Source of the DNA: WTJH01 sp049889695
Lineage (GTDB): Bacteria; Bacteroidota; Bacteroidia; Flavobacteriales; Flavobacteriaceae
Direction of reading: 5' to 3'
DNA: 64,000 nucleotides
Assembly: GCA_049889695.1 (NCBI GenBank)
Contig: JBMHCX010000005.1
Location: forward strand, 248,001-312,000
The position numbers and the translations under genes are program-made. Of the stretch, positions 46,062-55,304 are shown one piece after another. The stretch's first letter is position 1; each line of letters starts with the position of its first letter. The notes below the pieces were generated by a model. It was not told the DNA's origin, searched no databases, and was given only the letters and a program-made list of their open reading frames with translations.

Positions 46062-47339
46062 TCAATAATCATAGCGGTCTTTCCATCGCTCCTTTAGCAT
46101 CTTTAAGTGATCTGCTTCCCGCGGATTATTGCCCGGTCTGTAAAAGATTTCATCGGACAGATCATCCGGTAAGTATTGTTGGGGAACAAAAGAGTTGGGA
46201 TAATCGTGAGGGTAGTGATAACCTAAGCTTTTTCCTTCTTTTTTCATCAATGCTGTTGGAGCATTACACAGGTGTAAGGGGACGTTGAGGTTTTGCGTTT
46301 CGTGGACCATTTTTTGGGCGTTTTTAATGGCGAGGTAGGCTGCATTACTCTTAGCCGAGGTAGCTAAGTAGAGCGCACATTGACTTAATACTATCCGGGC
46401 CTCCGGAAACCCTACTGCTTGTACGGCCTGAAACGTATTGGTGGCCAGTACCAAAGCTGTGGGGTTCGCATTTCCAATATCTTCAGCTGCGGATATGATC
46501 ATCCGTCGAGCGATAAATTTTGGATCTTCTCCTGCTTCGATCATACGCGCTAGCCAATAGACGGTCGCATTAGGGTCTGAACCTCGTATGGATTTAATAA
46601 AGGCTGAAATAATGTCGTAGTGAAAATCCCCTTTTTTATCGAACATTAGGGGCTGATTAGCGGTCATTTCCTTCACCCCAGCGTCTGTAATTCGAAGGGG
46701 TTTATTTTCAGGACTGCTGAGAACCATCAATTCTAAGAGCGACAATAACTTTCTGGCATCCCCGCCAGACAGATGTATCAGGGCTTGGGTTTCAGCTAAT
46801 TCTATCGAGCGTCTTTGAAGAATAGGATCGGTCTCTAGGGCACTCTTTAAAACCTCCAACAATTGCTTTTCTTCTAAGGGCTTGAGGGTATATACCTGGC
46901 AGCGCGATAGCAATGCATTAATGACTTCAAAACTTGGATTTTCTGTCGTAGCCCCGATTAAGGTGATGGTCCCTTTTTCAACCGCACCCAACAGAGCATC
47001 TTGTTGACTCTTTGAAAATCGATGGATTTCATCGACAAAAACTACGGGCGACTGTTGAAATATCGCTCCTTGGTTTTGGGCACTATGAATGACTTCTCTT
47101 AATTCTTTTACTCCTGAATTGATGGCCGAAAGGGCGTGAAAAGGGCGTTTACTTTCCTGTGCTAAAATCTGTGCTAAAGTTGTCTTTCCCACCCCTGGTG
47201 GTCCCCATAAGATAAGTGAGGGTAGGGTATCAGCCGCCAACATCTGCCGAAAACTTCCCTCTTTTCCGACCAAATGCTCTTGGCCGACATATTCGGCTAA
47301 GCTTTTCGGGCGCATACGTTCGGCTAAGGGTGCAGACAT
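46062..47339 (-). CDS. rarA: Replication-associated recombination protein A (AAA+ ATPase)
   Basis: About 425 residues from the ATG at 47339 (MSAPLAERMRPKSLAEYVGQEHLVG). Walker A is LWGPPGVGKTTLAQ and Walker B VVFVDEIHRFSKSQQD. Sensor 1 lies in TLIGATTENPSFEVINALLSRC. The C-terminal part has the MgsA/RarA sequences DFHYDIISAFIKSIRGSDP, ALYWLARM-type helix (here TVYWLARMIEAGEDP) and GKSLGYHYPHDYPNSFVPQQYLP. It acts at stalled replication forks. It starts 4 bases after the rlmB stop, so the two form an operon. An upstream in-frame start at 47450 only overlaps rlmB. Confidence 0.95.
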   Translation of the reverse strand: MSAPLAERMRPKSLAEYVGQEHLVGKEGSFRQMLAADTLPSLILWGPPGVGKTTLAQILAQESKRPFHALSAINSGVKELREVIHSAQNQGAIFQQSPVVFVDEIHRFSKSQQDALLGAVEKGTITLIGATTENPSFEVINALLSRCQVYTLKPLEEKQLLEVLKSALETDPILQRRSIELAETQALIHLSGGDARKLLSLLELMVLSSPENKPLRITDAGVKEMTANQPLMFDKKGDFHYDIISAFIKSIRGSDPNATVYWLARMIEAGEDPKFIARRMIISAAEDIGNANPTALVLATNTFQAVQAVGFPEARIVLSQCALYLATSAKSNAAYLAIKNAQKMVHETQNLNVPLHLCNAPTALMKKEGKSLGYHYPHDYPNSFVPQQYLPDDLSDEIFYRPGNNPREADHLKMLKERWKDRYDY

Positions 47340-47343
47340 AAGA

Positions 47344-48078
47344 TTATGCGTTTCTTTGACGATAGATCTCGTATAGACAAACTCCACAGGCAACCGATAC
47401 ATTGAGCGATGCCATTTGTCCTGGCATTGGTAATTGTCCTTGCAGTTCACTCAATTTTAAGATACCGGTTTGTATGCCTTTCTCTTCATTTCCCATAACA
47501 AGAGCAATGGGAGTATTCAGCGGAAGATTATAGATGGATTCCGATGCCTTTTCGGTTAGGGCCAACAATGGAATTTTGTATTGTTGGAATAAAAAAGCAG
47601 CATCTTTTAAATGGGCTACGCGAGCAATGGGCACTGAAAATACACCCCCTGCGGATGTTTTAATCGTATCGGCATTAATGGGAGCTCCTCCACTTTGGGG
47701 CACCACAATACCGTTGACTCCCAAAGCAGCTGCTGTTCGGAAAATAGCCCCTACGTTTCTGGGGTCTGTTAAACCATCTAACAGGATAAAAGTTGGAGTT
47801 TTGGTGGTTTGGAGACTCCTTTCAATCAGTTCCTCGAGCACTATAAACTTCACGGGAGAAACTCTGGCGACTGCTCCCTGATGGTTGCGGTCGTTGAATT
47901 TATGCATACGTGCCGTAGGCACATAACTATGGCTAATTCTTTTGGCGCGAAGTTGCGCTTCTAAGGTTTTAAATAGTGGACTTTTAACCTGTTGTGACAG
48001 GTATACTTTTTCAATTTCTTGTTCGCTTTCTAATGCTTCTAGTATAGCGCGAATCCCGTAGATATAAGTAGTACTCAT
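47344..48078 (-). CDS. rlmB: 23S rRNA (guanosine-2'-O)-methyltransferase RlmB-like
   Basis: 244 residues. The N-terminal substrate-binding domain starts STTYIYGIRAILEALESEQEIEKVYLS, as in RlmB. The SPOUT domain has LLDGLTDPRNVGAIFRTAAALGV, ALVMGNEEKGIQ and MASLNVSVACGVCLYEI. RlmB methylates G2251 in the peptidyl-transferase centre of 23S rRNA in E. coli. It belongs to the same superfamily as the protein at 40839-41552 but is not a close copy. TACCTTTA on the minus strand at 48091-48084, 6 bases before the ATG, is a near -7 match and suggests a very short leader. Confidence 0.9.
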   Translation of the reverse strand: MSTTYIYGIRAILEALESEQEIEKVYLSQQVKSPLFKTLEAQLRAKRISHSYVPTARMHKFNDRNHQGAVARVSPVKFIVLEELIERSLQTTKTPTFILLDGLTDPRNVGAIFRTAAALGVNGIVVPQSGGAPINADTIKTSAGGVFSVPIARVAHLKDAAFLFQQYKIPLLALTEKASESIYNLPLNTPIALVMGNEEKGIQTGILKLSELQGQLPMPGQMASLNVSVACGVCLYEIYRQRNA

Positions 48079-48107
48079 TGCGCTAAAGGTAGATAAATAT
48101 TAAGCAT

Positions 48108-48138
48108 AAAAAAACCCCGGAAAAATTCCGGGGTTTTA
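48108..48138 (-). terminator. Rho-independent terminator after SusD of pair 2
   Basis: The 8-bp stem CCCCGGAA / TTCCGGGG has an A-rich three-base loop and is flanked by A and T runs. It lies 40 bases beyond the SusD stop, before rlmB. Confidence 0.9.
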
Positions 48139-48177
48139 TCAACAGCAGCATGGCTGGTATTTGTGTTAAGCGACTGC

Positions 48178-49737
48178 TTAGTTGCTAATTTCTGGGTTGT
48201 TTAGAATTTCCAATTCTGGAATTTCAAACGTCAACTCATCAGCGTCAAAGCTATAGCTACTACCAGCATTCGACAAGTGGTTTGGTCCACGAGTAATCGT
48301 TGCTCGGTTACGCTTCATCGCTAAGTATGATTTCCCTTCTCCCCAAAGCTCAATACGCGTTTGAAGATAGATCATGTCTTTAAGGGCTTGTCCGCTAAGG
48401 TTCGTAAGATCGTAGCTAGAGCTTCCTGCAGGAACACGATTATCGATAAGAAGTTGAAGTACTTGTTTAGCCTCAGTTTCTTCTCCGAGTTGGGCCCGAG
48501 CTTCAGCATGCAAAAGAATCATTTCTGCTACACGCATGTAAACATAGTCGGCATCAATGGCTCTTTGTCCTCCGATTGTTCTGTTCGGGTGGAAGAACTT
48601 TCCGTAAGGTAAGAACATCCCTGGACGTCCATAGATATCCCCTTGGAATTGTCCTAAACGAACGTCATCTGCAGCGATTTGAGCACGAAGATCAAGGTCG
48701 ATAGATTTTCCGTCTCCTGCCCAAGCATAGCTGTAGGTAAAGACATCCATTACTCCCCACCAAGAAATGAGTCCTAAGCCGCTGTCGTTGGTAAGGTCCA
48801 CACCCCACATCCAACCGGATATGCTAGCGTCGTTAAATCCACCACCAGTTCCAGTATTCGAGTCATATACGACCTCAGTGGCTGTCATTAAGTTAGCCGC
48901 GAGTCCGTTGGTGACAACTATTTCTCGAGTGAGATCTCTTACTTGTTCCCAATCGCCAGCTTGTCCTCTTGCACCATATGCATAAGCGGCAATTCCACGC
49001 GCTACATCTTGGTTGATTTCACTTTTAGCAGAACGATTGAAGCCATCCAATAAATTGATTGCTTCAGAACCCGGATTATCGGGGTCTACATGAAGGTCTT
49101 TAATAATTAAATCATACACATCACTAGCACTGCTTAGTCCTTGGTTGGGTTGAGCCGTATTGGTGTAGATAGGAAGGATCTCCTCGCTTTGGTTCCCAGG
49201 ATTCTCTTGGAAATACTGAGCTAGATAGAAATATGCCCAAGCACGCATGGCTTTGGCTTGACCTAAATAGTGACGTCCTTCCGCATTTGTAGGGATAGGT
49301 TGGTCTTCAGACGTAAGTCCGTCGATAACGATATTGGCCGCGAAGATTACACGGTAGTAAAAGCGCCATACCTGGTAGTTATCGGTAAAGGTAAAGTCTG
49401 TCGTTGTTTGGAACTCAGTAATGGTTCTGTACCATCCGTAGATGATTGCTCCCAATACCATATCTCCAGACAACATATCCCCGTAGATATCATAGCCTTT
49501 GTGACCAAAATCGTCGTGGCCTCCTGTTCCTCCGGAACCAGCTTGATACATCGTGGCATAGATTCCTCCAACGTTTGCAGCTTGCAACCCTGGATTCAAT
49601 ACTGAAGCTTCCTGAATGTCTGTAGCCGAAACTAATTCAGTTGGACGTGTTTCCAGAAAGTCTTTCTCACATGCTGTTAGTGTTACAACAACACTCAGCG
49701 CTACGAAAAGGTTTTTAATATTTTTCATTTTCTTCAT
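48178..49737 (-). CDS. SusD/RagB-family outer-membrane lipoprotein (pair 2)
   Basis: 519 residues with a lipoprotein signal ending in VVTLTAC. The classical SusD/RagB layout is visible: an N-terminal TPR part (EKDFLETRPTELVSATDIQ, RHYLGQAKAMRAWAYFYLAQYF), and a C-terminal RagB part with YVYMRVAEMILLHAEARAQLGE, DMIYLQTRIELWGEGKSYLAMKR-type motif and FEIPELEILNNPEIS. It forms the surface lid of the SusC encoded 2 bases upstream (49740-53003). The length is normal. The substrate is unknown, as no enzyme gene is adjacent. Start: M1 or the Met three codons later. Confidence 0.95.
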   Translation of the reverse strand: MKKMKNIKNLFVALSVVVTLTACEKDFLETRPTELVSATDIQEASVLNPGLQAANVGGIYATMYQAGSGGTGGHDDFGHKGYDIYGDMLSGDMVLGAIIYGWYRTITEFQTTTDFTFTDNYQVWRFYYRVIFAANIVIDGLTSEDQPIPTNAEGRHYLGQAKAMRAWAYFYLAQYFQENPGNQSEEILPIYTNTAQPNQGLSSASDVYDLIIKDLHVDPDNPGSEAINLLDGFNRSAKSEINQDVARGIAAYAYGARGQAGDWEQVRDLTREIVVTNGLAANLMTATEVVYDSNTGTGGGFNDASISGWMWGVDLTNDSGLGLISWWGVMDVFTYSYAWAGDGKSIDLDLRAQIAADDVRLGQFQGDIYGRPGMFLPYGKFFHPNRTIGGQRAIDADYVYMRVAEMILLHAEARAQLGEETEAKQVLQLLIDNRVPAGSSSYDLTNLSGQALKDMIYLQTRIELWGEGKSYLAMKRNRATITRGPNHLSNAGSSYSFDADELTFEIPELEILNNPEISN

Positions 49738-49739
49738 TT

Positions 49740-52700
49740 TTAGAATTTAATACGTACACCGCTAGTAACAGTCGATAGAGGTTGATAACGGTAAGTATCT
49801 GACCCTCCTGTTTCTGCTGTTTGTGGGTTAAACCCGTCGCGAGCAGAAAGGAGCATCAAGTTATCTCCAGATACCCAAAGATCGATTCCTCTGAGGAAAT
49901 TGCTCTTTAGTTGATCTTGAGTGAAACTATACCCTATACGAACGTTGTTCAGGTTAAGGTAATCAGCTTTGGTCAAGAAGCGCGTAGAAGTAGAGTTTAC
50001 ATTAGACGTAAAGTTTCCATCCAAACGCGGTACGTCGGTTGCATCGCCTGGCATTTGCCAACGATTGAGGATATCGGTGTGGTAGTTGTTTCCACCTGCT
50101 GCACGGTTGTGCATTAATCCAGCATAGGCAGAGTCATAAGCATATCCACCAATGCTATACAAGAATTGTGCACTGATATCGAATTGTCCGAATCCTGCAT
50201 TTAAACGGAAGGCACCACGTAGTTTCGGGAATGGAGATTTTCCGACGAATTTCTTTGTAGCAGAGGAATAGGAAGTTGTCTCTTCCATAGAGATGGCTCT
50301 GTCTGGGAATTCGTCTTGGTATTCGAATAAACTTTCGATTCCTTCACCAGCATCCAACGCGCCATTTCCGTTTTCATCGAAGTAGTATTGGTTGTATAAC
50401 GGCACTCCTAAGTCTGGGTCTACACCTGCATATTCACGAATGTAGAAGTCGAAAATAGAGTATCCTACCGCACGACCAAAAGATCCGCTGATATCGATCA
50501 CTTTCTGCTCAGATGTTGCAGGGTCGATCGGTAAACGCTTCATTTCGTTCTTAATCATTTCACCATTCACGGTAAAGTCTAAGAAGAAATTTTGCTTTTG
50601 GATTAGATGTGCTGTTAAATCAAATTCCAATCCTTGGTTTTGTAATGCTCCGTCGTTAACACGTAAGAAAGCATACCCTAAGGATGGTCCAACACGACGA
50701 TCGAAGATGAGATCGTCAGTGTTTTTAACATAGTAGTCGATAGATCCTTCTAAGACGTTTCCAACTTCAAACTCAATACCTGTTTGGAATTGTTTAGAAA
50801 CCTCCCATGTAAGCTCTGGATTTCCTTTTGTAGAGAAGGATAAAGAAATATCGTCGTTTAAGTTTTGAACCTCAAACAAGTCGTATCCTGGATAGAATCC
50901 TACCCCACCTTGCTCTCCGATGAGTCCGTAAGAAGCTTTTAGCTTTAATGAGCTAAAGATATTTTGGCTCGCCATAAAGTCTTCTTTAGAGACTAACCAT
51001 GCTAAACCAGCAGAACCAAAGTTCCCCCACTTTTCTTTTACGAAGCGAGAAGAACCATCACGACGGATTGTTCCGTTGAAGAAGTACTTATCGTTGTAGC
51101 TGTAGTTCACTTGACCAAAGAAACTCTCCAATCGGTATTCATTGGTATAGGAAGTAGCAGGTGAACCAGCAACAACAGCATTGTTGAGTTCTACCCCATC
51201 AGGAATTACCAAGTTGTATTTGTTGGCATTCATGGTGGATAGAGAATAGCTATACGCTTCGTGCGCCGCAAATGCACTAACAGAATGTTGCCCGAAAGTA
51301 CGAGAATAACGAAGTAGTGCCAATAGGTTGGTGGTTAAGACCTCTGTTTTAGATTTAGAGATATAACCGTTTTGTCCGGCGTTTGGTCCATAGAATGGAT
51401 CATTTCTGTAGTTACGTGCTGCATTGGAGTACGTAGTTCCTAAGCTAGTTTCGAATTTAAGCCCTTCAGCCAACTCCACTTTAAATGAAGTGTTGGTGTT
51501 TAAGGCGTGCGTAAGTGTGTTACGCGTACTTAAGTTCGCATCAGCAATAGAGTTGGTTAATGCACCAAAGCTTCGTCCGAGTCCATAGTCATACAGATAT
51601 CCTCCGTAGATAGGATCTTCATAGGGTGTTGCTTGAGGTACAAGGTTGTTGGTTAACTCATCGTAACGCTTAAACAGCGGGAAAATTGCTGGAATATTAT
51701 CTGTAAACCAGAAGACGCTTCCAGAATCTGAAGATTGTCCAGGATTGTTAAAATCGCTGTAAGTGTATCCTATACGCATAGAACCGGTTAACCAATCGTT
51801 CAATTTAGAAGTTAAGTTTAAACGGGTAGAGTAACGTTTAAAATCAGTATTCACAGCATATCCAATATCTTCTAGATAACCAAAAGAAGTAAAGTATTGT
51901 GTCTTTTCATCACCTCCGTTGATGCTGAGGTTGGTTTCCTGACGGATAGAATTTTGGAAAGCATAATCATCCCAATCTTCCGGATCGTATAGACGTTGTG
52001 CAGAAGGAACTACAGAACGCGTTTGTGGATCGATGAGGTTGGCTCCAAGTGGATCTGCAGCCGTATACCACATGTTGTAACGAGAATCGATACCAGTACC
52101 TCCAGTAAAGATATTCGCATCGGCATATGCTTCTGCTTGAGGAGCATAGGCAGTGTCTAAGTTTCCATTGGCGTCAGTACCATTGGTAGCCCAATCTCTA
52201 TTAAAGAGGTTTTCCCATACTAAACCGATGAAAGTTTCTGGCGATTCTACAGTACTGTAGCGTGGCAACAAACGGAAGTTTACCCCTGTTTTGGTGTCTA
52301 CGTTAATTTGTGTAGTTCCTTTTCCACCTTTTTTGGTGTTGATGAGGATTACCCCATTTGCTCCCCGAGCTCCGTAGATCGCTGTCGCAGTTGCATCTTT
52401 CAATACAGTTGTTGACTCGATGTCGGCTGGGTTAATTGCATTTAGAGGTCCATCGTAAGGAACACCATCTAAAACGTAAAGTGGTCCACGGCTTCCGTTT
52501 ACAGTTCCAATTCCTCGAATACGAATCGAAGAAACTGTACCTGGCTGTCCAGAAGTATTAATGACAGTCACACCAGCTGATTCTCCAGCGAGTGCCTGAG
52601 AAACGTTTGCCACGTTTTTGGCCTCTAATACTTCGGCTTTAATGGTTTTTTGTGTACCGGTAAATGATTCCTTGGTGGCAGTAGAGTAACCAGACACGAC

Positions 52701-53003
52701 AACTTCTTCCAGCTCATTGGCTGCTTGAAGACTTGCGCTTAACTGATCTTGTGCTCCGACCATCATTGTAACGGTTTCGTAGCCTACGAAACTAAATTCG
52801 AGGGTGTCTCCTTCATTGGCTTGAATGGAATAGTTTCCATCAAAATCAGTCGCCACTCCATTGGAAGTTCCCTGAACGAGTACCGTAGCTCCCGGCAATG
52901 GCAGACCTTGATCGTCTGTCACTGTACCCGTTATTGTCTTCTGAGCAACGGCTAAGCCGATTCCCATAAAGAACAATAATGTTACTTTAAGCAAGCTTTT
53001 CAT
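49740..53003 (-). CDS. SusC/RagA-type TonB-dependent transporter (pair 2)
   Basis: 1087 residues: signal peptide (to LAVAQ, residue 21), a carboxypeptidase-regulatory-like domain (TITGTVTDDQGLPLPGATV, TDFDGNYSI), a TonB box (NELEEVVVSGYST) and a plug. The plug has SGQPGTVSSIRIRGIGTVNG, LYVLDGVPYDG and VLKDATATAIYGARGANGVI. The barrel ends in TSGVRIKF. The IRGxG and LDGxPY plug motifs match the most common SusC subgroup and differ from pairs 1 and 4. It starts a susC-susD operon, 75 bases after the gene at 53079-53777. Confidence 0.96.
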   Translation of the reverse strand: MKSLLKVTLLFFMGIGLAVAQKTITGTVTDDQGLPLPGATVLVQGTSNGVATDFDGNYSIQANEGDTLEFSFVGYETVTMMVGAQDQLSASLQAANELEEVVVSGYSTATKESFTGTQKTIKAEVLEAKNVANVSQALAGESAGVTVINTSGQPGTVSSIRIRGIGTVNGSRGPLYVLDGVPYDGPLNAINPADIESTTVLKDATATAIYGARGANGVILINTKKGGKGTTQINVDTKTGVNFRLLPRYSTVESPETFIGLVWENLFNRDWATNGTDANGNLDTAYAPQAEAYADANIFTGGTGIDSRYNMWYTAADPLGANLIDPQTRSVVPSAQRLYDPEDWDDYAFQNSIRQETNLSINGGDEKTQYFTSFGYLEDIGYAVNTDFKRYSTRLNLTSKLNDWLTGSMRIGYTYSDFNNPGQSSDSGSVFWFTDNIPAIFPLFKRYDELTNNLVPQATPYEDPIYGGYLYDYGLGRSFGALTNSIADANLSTRNTLTHALNTNTSFKVELAEGLKFETSLGTTYSNAARNYRNDPFYGPNAGQNGYISKSKTEVLTTNLLALLRYSRTFGQHSVSAFAAHEAYSYSLSTMNANKYNLVIPDGVELNNAVVAGSPATSYTNEYRLESFFGQVNYSYNDKYFFNGTIRRDGSSRFVKEKWGNFGSAGLAWLVSKEDFMASQNIFSSLKLKASYGLIGEQGGVGFYPGYDLFEVQNLNDDISLSFSTKGNPELTWEVSKQFQTGIEFEVGNVLEGSIDYYVKNTDDLIFDRRVGPSLGYAFLRVNDGALQNQGLEFDLTAHLIQKQNFFLDFTVNGEMIKNEMKRLPIDPATSEQKVIDISGSFGRAVGYSIFDFYIREYAGVDPDLGVPLYNQYYFDENGNGALDAGEGIESLFEYQDEFPDRAISMEETTSYSSATKKFVGKSPFPKLRGAFRLNAGFGQFDISAQFLYSIGGYAYDSAYAGLMHNRAAGGNNYHTDILNRWQMPGDATDVPRLDGNFTSNVNSTSTRFLTKADYLNLNNVRIGYSFTQDQLKSNFLRGIDLWVSGDNLMLLSARDGFNPQTAETGGSDTYRYQPLSTVTSGVRIKF

Positions 53004-53078
53004 ACTTTTTTTGTTTTTGTTAAAATATAGTTAATATACGAAGCCCCCAATATAGAGAAAAATTTACTAATAAATCAT

Positions 53079-53777
53079 CTAATCTTCTCTAGAGTTCAGA
53101 ATCTGAAATAATTCCCGTAAATCTTCTTCTTTTTTTAAACTTAATCTATTTTCTTTTAGAAGCTTCTTAAAGTCAATTCCGTTAAAAGCTGATATTTTGT
53201 TGAAGGATTTCGCTGATTTTGGCATTTTCATGACGCGTTTGTCGACGACTAAGTAGTAATTCACTTCATCTTCCCATTTGTTTTTTTGAGTATCGAGGGC
53301 TTTGCCGGGTACGGCAATACCGTCTCTTCTGGGGGTAGCCACATTTTTACGATGCGCGGCCAAGAGACCATAGGGGGCAGGAGTGACCACTACCTGAAAA
53401 TAGGTGGGCGGATTTTTAACGCTTTCAATCCGAAGCTTCTGCGCAGGGATAAATTGGGTTCCTCCATAGGCAATCTGAAGAATTTCCGAAGGCTCTAGTT
53501 GATAGATTTGACCACTGTCATTTTTAAACTCGAATACTTGGGCGGCAATATCATATCGAATCTTACCTTCGAATACCTGTTCACTGGCAAAGAGAATTTC
53601 TCCCCCTTCAAAAGTATCTTTCCAATAGGGAGTCCCCTCCATATTGCTATACTTTCGATTATTTTCGGACAGAAATAAATTCCCGGATCGGAACATATTC
53701 GTCTCACTGATGGACATTACCTGTGCGCTTAGTGTATACGAAAAGCACAACAGGCTGCATACGATTAGTTTTTTCAT
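53079..53777 (-). CDS. Secreted protein of unknown function
   Basis: 232 residues with a clear signal peptide (MKKLIVCSLLCFSYTLSAQ). I do not recognise the family. The mature part looks mostly beta-stranded in the first half (GTPYWKDTFEGGEILFASE, VFEGKIRYDIAAQVFEFKND). A central stretch follows (FQVVVTPAPYGLLAAHRKNV), then a Lys-rich C-terminus (KKLLKENRLSLKKEEDLREL). It lies between the terminator of pair 3 and the SusC of pair 2, so it either has its own promoter or is the first gene of the pair 2 unit. The repeated local phrases about display (FASEQVFEGKIRYD, YQLEPSEILQI) recall periplasmic proteins of Bacteroidota, but no function can be assigned. Confidence 0.75.
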   Translation of the reverse strand: MKKLIVCSLLCFSYTLSAQVMSISETNMFRSGNLFLSENNRKYSNMEGTPYWKDTFEGGEILFASEQVFEGKIRYDIAAQVFEFKNDSGQIYQLEPSEILQIAYGGTQFIPAQKLRIESVKNPPTYFQVVVTPAPYGLLAAHRKNVATPRRDGIAVPGKALDTQKNKWEDEVNYYLVVDKRVMKMPKSAKSFNKISAFNGIDFKKLLKENRLSLKKEEDLRELFQILNSRED

Positions 53778-53789
53778 TGCTATAGGGTT

Positions 53790-53823
53790 AAAAAAAAAAG
53801 CACCTACAATATAGGTGCTTTTC
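53790..53823 (-). terminator. Rho-independent terminator after SusD of pair 3
   Basis: The 9-bp inverted repeat AAGCACCTA / TAGGTGCTT has a CAATA loop. On the minus strand it continues into about ten T. It lies 20 bases beyond the SusD stop. Confidence 0.9.
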
Positions 53824-53843
53824 TTGATTCATATTTAAGTGGA

Positions 53844-55292
53844 CTAGTTTCTATCCCACCAAAGTGCACGATCTTGGTTATCGGCTCCTTCTCCTTGCAT
53901 TTGAAGTGCAGCATTGTAGTTATCTGCATTCAATTCACGAGTAATCGCCGCATATCCATTTCTTTTTGGAATACCATTTCCGCTAAGAGCATCGCGTGCA
54001 GGCGTAAGTGCAGGAGCGTCTAAACGTCTCCACTCTGCCCAAGCTTCAGCACCTTGCATGAATAGCGCTACGTATTTTTCATAGGCGATCATATCCATGA
54101 TGTTAGTGGTCTGTGCAGTGATAGCATTTGCAGTAGCATAGGTTTGTGCTGCAGCAGCATCTACACCCCATTGGTCCATGGACGCCATGATTCCGATATT
54201 GTACCAAGTAGCTGCATCGCCCGCCGCTGCAGGGATCCACCCACGGTTAGCTGCTTCTGCATAACCAAAAGCCACTTGTGCATAACTAAACATCATTCCT
54301 CCTGCTTGTGTACCATCAAGGATGATATCATGCGTGATAAATGAGAGGTCAGCTTGTAATACATTAGGATTGTCTACACCATAAGGACATCCAGCATAAG
54401 CACCACTTTGGTTAGTTTCAGCAAAGTGAGGGATACGTGGGTCGTTATGTGCTTGTAGGAACGCTAATAAAGTATCTGAGATAGCATAGTCAGCACGTGT
54501 CTGGAAACGGTCTTGCCATGGGTTATCGTTGTTGTCCTCAGTCAGGTAAGGATAGTGGATGTTTTCTCCAGCTCCAATAACACCAGCATTATGTGCTTCT
54601 AGGAATTCTGCTTGCGCACGGTTATTGTCTACATCAGCAATACGAAGGGCCATTACCATTTTAAGGGTATTGGCAAACTTTCTCCAATGCGCCATATTTC
54701 CGTCGAAGAGGATATCTCCATTAACAGAACCTGAATCATCGATTTGTGCAAGAGCAGCGTCGATTTCATCAAATAAACCACCTGCACCTACATAGATGTC
54801 TTGCTGTGAAGTAAAGGCTGGTTTAAGGTTTTGAGCTCCTTTCAAGATTTCATCTCTGTTGTAAGGAATAGCTCCCCAACGGTCTGTCATATAATGAAAG
54901 TAATAGGCTTGAAGAATACGTGCAACAGCAATTTGGTTAGCTGTTGTTCCCCCACCTGTATATTTAGTTGGGTCCGCAGCGTTCAAGTCAATAATCTCCT
55001 GAAGGTCTTTCAGGGGACCTGAATACCATGCGTCGTACGACCATTCAAACTGCTCGTAACGAGAGTCCTCGGTATAGGTGATCTCAGAAATATACTGCAC
55101 CATAAGGTTTCCGTTCACTTCACTTACGTGAGAAGGAATTGTACGAATCGCATTGGTCAGTAGTGCCGCAGTAGAAGCGGTAGAAGGCTGATTAGGGTTC
55201 AGGTTTTCGTCCCCGAAATCTACAGTGTCACAAGAAACCGCAAGGCCCATTGCTAACACTAATCCTCCGAAATAATTAATATATTTTTTCAT
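53844..55292 (-). CDS. SusD-like outer-membrane lipoprotein (SusD-like_2 type, pair 3)
   Basis: 482 residues with a lipoprotein signal ending in GLAVSC. NPNQPSTASTAALLTNAIR, ARILQAYYFHYMTDRWGAIPYN, MAHWRKFANTLKMVMALRIADV and the C-terminal MIAYEKYVALFMQGAEAWAEWRR are hallmarks of the SusD-like_2 branch. It should form the lid for the SusC at 55305-58430, whose stop lies 12 bases upstream. Substrate unknown. Unusual for the region are a high Ala content and many Asn/Asp residues in the last third, as often seen on surface-exposed SusD proteins. Confidence 0.93.
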   Translation of the reverse strand: MKKYINYFGGLVLAMGLAVSCDTVDFGDENLNPNQPSTASTAALLTNAIRTIPSHVSEVNGNLMVQYISEITYTEDSRYEQFEWSYDAWYSGPLKDLQEIIDLNAADPTKYTGGGTTANQIAVARILQAYYFHYMTDRWGAIPYNRDEILKGAQNLKPAFTSQQDIYVGAGGLFDEIDAALAQIDDSGSVNGDILFDGNMAHWRKFANTLKMVMALRIADVDNNRAQAEFLEAHNAGVIGAGENIHYPYLTEDNNDNPWQDRFQTRADYAISDTLLAFLQAHNDPRIPHFAETNQSGAYAGCPYGVDNPNVLQADLSFITHDIILDGTQAGGMMFSYAQVAFGYAEAANRGWIPAAAGDAATWYNIGIMASMDQWGVDAAAAQTYATANAITAQTTNIMDMIAYEKYVALFMQGAEAWAEWRRLDAPALTPARDALSGNGIPKRNGYAAITRELNADNYNAALQMQGEGADNQDRALWWDRN

Positions 55293-55304
55293 GATTCGTT
55301 AATA

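Noticed and set aside
46062..47450. Longer rarA frame starting at 47450
   Set aside because: The extra residues are out-of-frame translation of the rlmB 3' end; RarA proteins start near MSAPLAERMRP.
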